Below are positions 48,601 through 57,600 of a DNA stretch of 64,000 nucleotides, one piece after another. Origin of the DNA: UBA2862 sp045658005 (lineage in GTDB: Bacteria; Bacillota; Clostridia; Christensenellales; Aristaeellaceae); NCBI GenBank assembly GCA_045658005.1, contig JAZOUD010000081.1, positions 1 through 64,000 on the forward strand, in the 5' to 3' direction. The first letter of the stretch is position 1. The number at the start of each line of letters is the position of its first letter. The position numbers were made by a program, and so were the translations under genes. The notes under the pieces were generated by a model that was not told the DNA's origin, searched no databases, and saw nothing but the letters and a program-made list of their open reading frames with translations.

Positions 48601-51600
48601 AGCCGTGTTTCCAGTCACGGACCCGGTCACGCTGACCGTGCCCTTGTTGATGTATACCGCGCCGCCGCTGGTGGCCGTGTTGCCCTCGCCGGCCCCTGCG
48701 CCGCCGATGGTGCCGCCGATGTCGACTGTACCGTCATAGACATGCACCGCGCCGCCGGTCGTGGCGGAGTTGCCAGTGAGCTTTCCATCAGCGCCCATCG
48801 TAAACGTGCCCGTCTTGACATACACCGCGCCCCCGCCGAGGGTAGCCGCATTGTTGGTCAGGGTGCCGTTTACGGTCACGGTGCCGGTTTTCACGTAGAT
48901 CGCGCCGCCGTTGACGCCCTTGGCATTTTGCAGCGTCGCGTTTTTGTTGACAGTCAGCTCCGCGTTTTCCGCCTGGTTGAGCACCAGGGCATCCCCGGCC
49001 TGAACGCTCTTACCATCAAGGGTGATAGTATCGAAGGTCAGCGTTCCATCGTTATAGAACAGATGACCGCTGGGATAGCTCAGGCTGCGGCTGATGACCG
49101 CCGTGCCCGTGCCCTCGTACTCGGTCATCGCCGTGGTTATGGTGATCGTGCAATCCGCCGGAATGGTCACGGCGTCGTCCTTGGAGCGTATGGAATACTC
49201 CCCGATCAGCATCTCGATCGTGGCGATCTTGCCGTTGTTGTTTGCGTAATTCACCGCTTCCTTGATGCTGTAGAACTTCTCCGACCCGATCTTGCAGACG
49301 TACTTGGGCATGTAGAACAGCACCAGCTGGGAATTGTCGGGAACATTCACAAAATCCTCGCTCGTCCTGGTCTTGTACTGCCACCTGGCGTTAGCCTGAT
49401 CGTACTTTATCTGCGTAATGTCAGTTCCGCCAGAGATTGCAGTTCCTTCCCTGGTGTACAAAGAGGCATGGTCATACGCATAGTATTTATCCGTAGGCAG
49501 CACATATTCGATTTTGCTGTGCATGTCATCCGCAAAGCCGGAGTCAATCGCGCGGATCTTTTCTTCGCCCTCGGGGATGCCCATTGCGCCTTCCCGGCCC
49601 TCCAGCGGCACCGCGCCCTCCTCCGTCTGTCCGACGGCGGCCCTTGCCGATACGGGCAGGCTGATGCGGTTGTGGGCAAACGCGATCTCGTGGTAGGTAT
49701 CCACTGTGTCGAGCACACAGCGCAGGGAATCTTCCGGATCGACATAGGGCGCGCTGTCCAGGCGGATCGCCGTGGTATAGTCGGCATAGACATGATCGCT
49801 GGTCTGCTGGACGGTCAGCTTCGCGCCGCCCGGAACCTTCAGCGTCTTCATGTTCGATTTGTCCTCGGCGGGCAGCGAGAAGGTCTGGGTAGGTACACCC
49901 TCAACCATTTCAAATCCGTTCTCGTCGTATTCCGTCATGCCCGTGCCCTCAAGGTCGAGGGTGGCCTTGTAGGTAAACGTCGGGTTGGCATCCGCGTCCA
50001 CGTGGTCCACCAGCGGCTGCGTCACGTCGATATCCAGAATCGCCAGGATCTCAAAGACGCCCTCTTCATACTCGACGGTATAATTGGACTGCTCAGCTTC
50101 ACCCGCGACCTTCCTGATCGGGTATTCGCCTTCCTCCTCGCCCTCGTCGCGCTTCAGCGAGAAGGTAAGCAGGGTTTCGCCATCGCGGGTATAGGTCCAG
50201 GCGATGACCTCGCCCTCTTGCTCCACGGAAGTGGCGGCAGCAGCCTGGTCTCCGTTCATCCAGCCCGTCACGGTAGCGGTGAGCAGCGGGTCATCCACAA
50301 GGCCGACCGCCTTCACCTTGCGGTCGGGCGTGACGAGCAGCTCAGCCCGCAGGATCATCAGCTTGCCCTGAGTATACGTGATCTTATAGTTGCCCTGCGT
50401 CTCTGCGCCGGACGGCGTCAGGGCATAGCCGTCGACAATCACATTCTCGCCCGGATCGCGGTTTACGCTGAATGTCAGCAGCTCCACCGCGCTCTCGCCT
50501 TCCCCAACGGTATAGGTGTAGTCGCGCGCGCCGGTTTCTGGATTCAGCACGGAGGTGAGCGAACCACCCTCATCACCCTCCGTCAGCCCGTCGAAGGTCA
50601 CTCCCCATTCCGGGTCAACGTCGCCGTAGGTCTTTTCATCGTCCTCAACCTTGATGGTCAGGTCAGCGGCGCCGATGGTGAGCGTGCCCGGCTCGTAGAT
50701 GACATTGTAGTTACCCTGTACCGCGTCGCCAGCGGGGGTGATGGTATACGTGCCCACATCTTCGCCCGGAGCGCGGGTCAGGTCATAGTTCAGGACCGTC
50801 GGCTCGTCGGAGAATTTCAGGCCGGTAACGGACGCGGTAAACTCCGGGTCGTCCTCGCCGTAGGTCTTCCCCTCGTCCTTTGCCTTGACCGTCGCCGTCG
50901 CCCTGGTGATATTGAAGGTATAGGCCTTGCCGCTTTCCGGGTCCTTGCGGACATAGGTAACGGTATAGTTCTTCTGGTCGGTTTCCCCCGTCAGGGTGAT
51001 GGGATACTCGCCGACATCCTCGCCCTCTTCACGGGAAACGGAGAAAATGAGCATGGAAGCATCGTCGCCGTTCTTCAGGCCTTCGATCGTGACGAGCGCG
51101 GGATCAACATCGTCGCCGTACACCTTTTCCGCGCCGGCGGTAATGGTGAGAGACGCCTTGTTGATCGTCAGCGTTCCCGATTCGTACAACACCCTATAGT
51201 CACTCTGGATCGATTCGCCGGAAGGTGTGACTGCATAGGTACCGGCGTCTTCACCGCTCACGCGGGAAACCGAAAAGGTGATGTTTCTGGTCGTTTCATC
51301 TGCCTTGGTTACTGTCGCGGTATAATTTCCTTGCGCATTCGGGCCGGAGACCACGACACTGGCCCCGTCTTCCTTCACATCCGCCGTGAAGGTATAGGCG
51401 GGGGTTACATCGCCGTAGATCTTATCAAGGTCGTTCACCTCAATGGTGACGGTGTAGGGCGTCTGTTTGTTGTTGATCGTCAATGTCCGCGGCATTTCCT
51501 CTGTGGCCGCGGTGATGACATAGCTGTCCTCGTGGTTGTCCGGAACCTTCTCCAGGGCAAAGTAGTAGTAGGGATCGCCTTGCTTGTTTGTCTTCTGCAG

Positions 51601-54600
51601 GGAATCCACTGTCGCGCTCCAGTTGTCTGCGCCGGAGAGCTTCAGGCCCGTGCGGACGCACTCAGCACCAGCCAGGAACGCGATGAGCGCTTCGCGTGTT
51701 AAGCTGAGTGATTCACTTTCCGTCGTCGTGCGGTAGATATCAAAGGTCACTTCGGGTTTTCCGGACGTATCTGCCACAGGATTGCCGTCCAGGTCAAGCC
51801 ATTTTTTCTCAACCACGACACTGACCGCAGGCTGGTTGTTGACCACATACCAGCCGGTGCCGCTGACGCTGCTGCTGGAGGCGAACCGGTTGGAGATATC
51901 CGCATCGCTCTCGCCGTAGACCTTTTCTTCCACGACGGAATAGACGATATCCTTTTTGTCTTCCTGCGCCGGAAGATTGACAAAGGTCGTCGTGTCATAG
52001 TATTGTTCTTTCGTCAGCTCAAGCTTCAGGGGCTGGCCGCCGTCTTTCGTCACTGGCTCCGCGGGCGTGCCGTCGACGGACTTGTACAGCCCAATCTCCA
52101 CTCGCTCGACAGCGTCAGGCCATGGTTCATCACTCTTGATGCCCCAGGTGGCCGTCACCGGGATGTCGGTCTTTACGCTCCGGTTGGGGAGGGTAACGGT
52201 GTTATAGGAAGTCGTCAGATCCGTCGCGGAGGCGTCGGCGGGCAGGCCCTCCGGAACGCCGCTCCCGCCTTCCGAGAAGTAGAAGTATGTCTTCTCCGGG
52301 TTGGCGGGCGTGATATAGCCTTCCGGCGCCTTGGTTTCCACCACATAATAGAGCGTATTGGCGGCATAAGCGGCCGCCTCGTCGCCCCTGCGAATCGTGA
52401 TCGAATCCCCGTCGCCCGCCTCATAGGTGGCGACAAGGTTGTCCTGCGCGTCATATACCGTGAAAATTGTGCCCGGCAGCGTCTTGCCCGTATTCTCGTC
52501 AATCTTGATGATGGTCAGCTTGTGATCCACATACTCATTGGTGAATGCAAGGTCATAGCTGAACGCTTGCTTATCGTCCGGATCGACGAAAAACTCGTTG
52601 GAGTCCTCCTTGACGGGCACACCTTCTTTTTGATAGGAGATAGAGACCGATACATTCTCTTCAATGATGCCCTCCAGCTCCTCGGGAAGCGCGTTTTCCT
52701 CGATGACGCGGTAGGTGGCATTGTCCTCCAGCTCCGCGCCGCCTTCCTTGCCGGTATTGAAGTTCATGGAGCCGTAGGAGAATTCCTTGTAGGTGTGCCT
52801 TTCCACTTCCACCCAGCCGCTTTCGACCTCAGGAGCCTCCTTCTGGAGGATGAAGGTGATCGCGTTCTTCTGCGCATCCGTCAGTGTATAGTTGCCGCCG
52901 AAGCGCTTGGTGACGTTTACGCCCTTTCCTTCGGGATAGCAGCGAACCTTCAGCACGTCTCCGTTGAAATAGCTGTAGATGTTGCCATAGACATAGCTCG
53001 GTTCGTCTGTGATCAGGAAGCTGTAGTAGGTATTGTCCTTTTGATAGTAGATGTAATTCCCGTCCAGGATCTCAAACGGAGCTGTGATCATTTCGAGGTA
53101 ATAGATGGTATTCTTATGTATCGTCAGCCCATCCTTCGCCTCGTCCAGGGCGATATCCACGTAACCATTGTCCCCCGTCGTAAACACGATGGGGTTGCCT
53201 TTGTTCGCCCCTGCCTTATAGACCATCGGCCGCATGTTGGAATCGAGCAGGCGGAACGCGGCGCCTTCAAGCCCACGCTCCATATGCCCCTCTGCATAGA
53301 CGAACAGCTGGATGTAGTACACGCCGCCCGTACCAGAGATGTCAGAACCGGTGGGGGTGATGGTGACTTCATCCTCCGTCGTAGCGGAAAGGCCAATAGC
53401 ATATATCTTGTTGGTAACCCTGCCGAGGGTAGCGGTGTTGGAAATCCTCACCGTTTCGCCCACATTGCCCTTCACCCTGGTGGTATAGGTAATGGTTACA
53501 GATTCAGCGTCAGGAACGGTAAACGTTCCGGTATAGCCGCTGTAATCAAACGAAGGATCTCCTTCGGTGGTCTGTCCATCACTCTCTACTTGAATCGAGC
53601 CATAGTTGATGGACTGGTTGTCGCTGAACGTATCCTTGATTGTGATGTCCTGTCCATTATTCAATGGAATTCTATTCGGGTTGATGTCTATTTCATAGCT
53701 TGCCAGGTCGCCGTTGATTCCCTTGAATTCTTTTTTGATGAGATTGTCGGGCACTTCACCATTCAGGATAATCAGCAGGCCGTTCTGCGTTGCGGTGACG
53801 ACATAGTTGCCCGTGGTGTCCTTCGTCTCTTTCAGCGTTACACCTGTGAAGGTGGCATCGTACATGCCCGGATCCGTACCTTTGCCAGAGGCGGAGACGC
53901 CTTCGAAGGTCAGGTTATCCACATTGCATGTATAGCCCTCGACGGTGATTTCCTCACCCGTCCAACTATACGTGGCGTTGTTGGCCGTCAGGGTGACGGG
54001 TTGGGGATTGATGGTAGCAATGACGCTTCGGGCTTCTTCTTCATCCAGCCTGTAAGACACGGTATAGGTCCCGGCGTTTGTTGCGGAGGGAATCTCGCCC
54101 TTCGTGTACTCGCCGTCGTCCAGCTTGAACCAAAGTACATCGGGGTTGTCAGACGCCACCAGTGGGTGTTCCTCGCCGTCATAGGTGGATTCAACCGCCG
54201 TAACTGTAGGCCAGGTGACCTCCAGCGTGCCGTTGTCATAGGTGATCTCATAGTTGGACGTCACGTCTTGGCCTCCAGCATTCTTGATCACCGCGTCGCT
54301 GGGTACGTTGTCGCTGCTGCCGATCACCATCTGACTGCCCGTCACGGTCACGGACTCGATGCTGTCGCCCGCAGCCAGGTCGGTATTGGTATAGCTGTTT
54401 TTCGTCAGTGCTGTACCGTCGTAGGCCTTCGTGTCGCTGTCGGCGGTGATGGTCAGGGCCTTCTGCGTCACTTGCAGCGTGCCGTTGGCATAGGTGATGT
54501 CATAGCTGGCCGTCACGTCTTCGCCAGCAGCGTTCACAATCTTCGCCGCGCTGGGTACGTTGGCGCTGCTGCCCACATTCATGCGATCTTCTTCTTCGCC

Positions 54601-57600
54601 GCTGCCATCATTTTTCTTGACGGTCACGGTCACGGACTCGATGCTGTCGCCCGCAGCCAGGTCGGTATTGGTATAGCTGTTTTTCGTCAGTGCTGTACCG
54701 TCGTAGGCCTTCGTGTCGCTGTCGGCGGTAATGGTCAGGGCCTTCTGCGTCACTTGCAGCGTGCCGTTGACATAGGTGATGTCATAGCTGGCCGTCACGT
54801 CTTCGCCGCCAGCGTTCACGATCTTCGCCGCACTGGGTACGTTGGCGCTGCTGCCCACGTTCACGCGTTCTTCGTCTTCGTCGCTGCCGTCATTTATCTT
54901 GACGGTCACGGTCACGGACTCGATGCTGTCGCCCTCGGCAAGCGCCGTGCTGGTATAGCTGTCCTTCGTCAACGCCGTGCCGTCGTAGACTTTCGTGTCG
55001 CTGTCGGCGGTGATGGTCAATGCCTTCTGCGTCACTTCAAGCGTGCCGTTGGCATAGGTGATGTCATAGCTGGCCGTTACATCTTCGCCTTTAGCGTTTA
55101 CGATCTTCGCCGCGCTGGGTACGTTGGCGCTGCTGCCCACGTTCACGCGTTCTTCGTCTTCGTCGCTGCCGTCATTTTTCTTGACGGTCACGGTCACGGA
55201 CTCGATGCTGTCGCCCTCGGCAAGCGCCGTACTGGTATAGCTATCCTTCGTCAACGCCGTGCCGTCGTAGACTTTCGTGTCGCTGTCGGCGGTGATGGCC
55301 AGAGAAATGAGTTTGCTGCTCGTCACCTGAATAACGACATTCGTATTATCGCTCATCGTCACGGTCAGGTTTACGGGATCTATGATGACGTCGGTGCAGG
55401 AAACAGACCAGTTGCCTTCGTTCCCGGTGACCTCAAGGACAGACGGATTGCCTGATACAACGCTCTGTACAACGCCCGATACCGACAGCTCCGTCAACAG
55501 GCTGCTGAGGGCAACTGTCTCACCGTTTCTCAGGGTGTATTGCTTGGTAACAGGGGTTTTCTCGTCCTCCGGCGTGTTGCGCGTGAAGGCCACCAGATAC
55601 ACCGAGAAGCCGTCGGCCTCAAACTCGACATTTTCCCCGTTCAGGGCGCAGGAAACCGACTCCACCTCTTCGCCGAAGTGCAGCACGTTGACATTGGTGG
55701 CATCGTCGACCTCCGGCGCGTCCAGCAGCCTGATGGACACGGAGACCGGCGTGTCGGGCGTAACCTCCGCGCCGTCCTTCACGATGGCGATGTCCAGGGC
55801 CTTGGTGTAGGCCAGCTGACCGCTGGTGACGTTCAGGGCCTCGGCGGCCCGGGCGGCGTAGGTGTCGGCCTCGTCGCCGGTCAGCTCGGAGACGCTCAAA
55901 GTCGCCCCGGAGGGGATGCCCGCCTCGGGGCCGTAGCCGACCTCGACGTTCCAGGTGTTGCCGGAGGCGTCTATGTAATGGGTGGAGATGGTCTCGGTGA
56001 CGACGACAGCGTACAGCGAGAAGCCGTCGGCATCAAAGCTGATTTCAGTCTCGACGTCGCCAACGCCGACTTCGGTCTGTTCAATTTCGACTTCGCCCGG
56101 TTCCGTGTCGCCAGCAGGCAGTTCGACGTTCAGGTTTGTCTTGCCGCTCGCGCTCTCGACGTCGGTATCGGCGACGATCTGCGTCTGACCCTCGTCGTCC
56201 ATGTGGACGACCACGGCGGACTGGTCATCATTGATCTCACTGACCGAGATGACCACGGATACGGGGATGCGCGGCTCGATCTCATTGCCCTCTGCGTCGT
56301 AGAAGGCGATATCCACCAGCTGAACACGACGGACCTTCACGAAGTCGTCTGCCACGCTCTCGCGAATTTCGGAGATGGCGTCATTGTCCCATACGCGACG
56401 CACCGACATCGTGGTACCCTCGGGGAAGGCGCCTTCATCTGCCGTCACGGTCACATTGACGCCCGATGCGCGGGCCGCAAAGCTGGCGGCGGGCCAGCTG
56501 ACGGCAGTCTGTGGTTCGGGCGAAGGTTCGTCGGTCTGAGCTTCAGTTCCGGGTTCGACCTCAGGCAGCGCTTCAGGTTCCACCGCCAGCACATCGTCGA
56601 CCTCGTCTTCGCTTTCTTGTTTCGGGGTTTCCTCGGATACGATCTCCTCGTGCGCTCCATCTTCAGGCACGATTTCAAGAGCGTCGCCCCCGGGTTCCCG
56701 GGCGGATTCCGCCTCCGGCTCGGCTTCTGGCTCCCGCTCAGGTTCGGCTTCGGGCTCGGCTTCCGGTTCCTGCTCAGGTTCGACTTCGGGCTCGGCTTCC
56801 GGTTCAACCTCGGGCTCGACTTCCGGCTCCTGTATCTGTTCGACCTCCGGCTCGACTTCCGGTTCTGCTTCCGGCTCCTGTATCTGTTCGACCTCCGGCT
56901 CAGCTTCCAGCCCCTGCTCAGGTTCGACTTCCGCCTCGGCTTCCGGCTCTTGCTCAGGTTCGACTTCGGGCTCGACTTCCGGTTCGACTTCCGGCTCAAC
57001 CTCCGGCTCGACTTCCGGTTCGACTTCCGGTTCGACTTCCGGCTCAACCTCCGGCTCGACTTCCGGCTCAACCTCCGGCTCGACTTCCGGCTCCTGCTCG
57101 GGTTCGACTTCCGGCTCAACCTCCGGTTCAACCTCCGGCTCGGCTTCCGGCTCCTGTATCTGTTCGACCTCCGGCTCTACTTCGGGTTCAGCCTCCGGCT
57201 CCTGTACCTGTTCTACCTCCGGCTCAGCTACCGGCTCCTGCTCAGGTTCGACTTCCGCCTCGGTTTCCGGCTCGACTTCAGGCTCGGCTTCAGGCTCGGC
57301 TTCCGGCTCCTGTATCTGTTCGACCTCCGGCTCAACTTCGGGCTCAACCACAGGCTCGGCTTCAGGCTCGGCTTCCGTTTCAACCTCCGGCTCGACTTCA
57401 GGCTCGACCTCCGGCTCAGCTTCTGCGACAGGCGTCTGCACCTGTTCCATCTCAAGATCGACACCGACATCAATGCCGAGCGCTTCATTCAATCCGGACA
57501 CTTCGACCAGATCCCCGGACGAAGCATCCTCCAAACCGTCGTCATTGATGTCAGGTATTTCCATAGAACCGTCGAAAACATCGCTTTCGGCTTGATCCGT

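Larger units (their letters stand above)
34590..49300 (-). repeat. six tandem beta-helix cassettes inside the giant protein
   Basis: Each cassette opens with a CKI/CKL header: near 49290, 46230, 42610, 40690, 38330 and 35880. The header is followed by an IEMLxxxY or IEMVVPA strand, a TITTA-like strand, ISR/ITR, and LTLDGG or LDGK. Then come many short GGAVY/GGGVYxxxG units typical of right-handed parallel beta-helices. Four or more cassettes close with a shared module containing NVYLDxD, IGVYV, KPFGTY and NDR. Non-helical spacer domains, Cna-B-like or InlB-like (for example near 41500-40700 and 39080-38340), separate some of them. Cassette sizes differ because of different numbers of GG units. 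Confidence 0.8.

Noticed and set aside
46327..51702. Very long plus-strand open frames opposite the giant gene (here 1,791 codons; also 52003-55455 and 55540-57606)
   Set aside because: They follow the repeats of the giant gene on the other strand, are rich in Arg, Gln, His, Val and Ala without domains, and lack ribosome binding sites. They are by-products of GC-rich repeat coding.
54215..55296. Regularly spaced repeats that could suggest a CRISPR array
   Set aside because: The whole 282-bp unit is repeated without unique spacers, it is translated in frame, and no cas genes are present.
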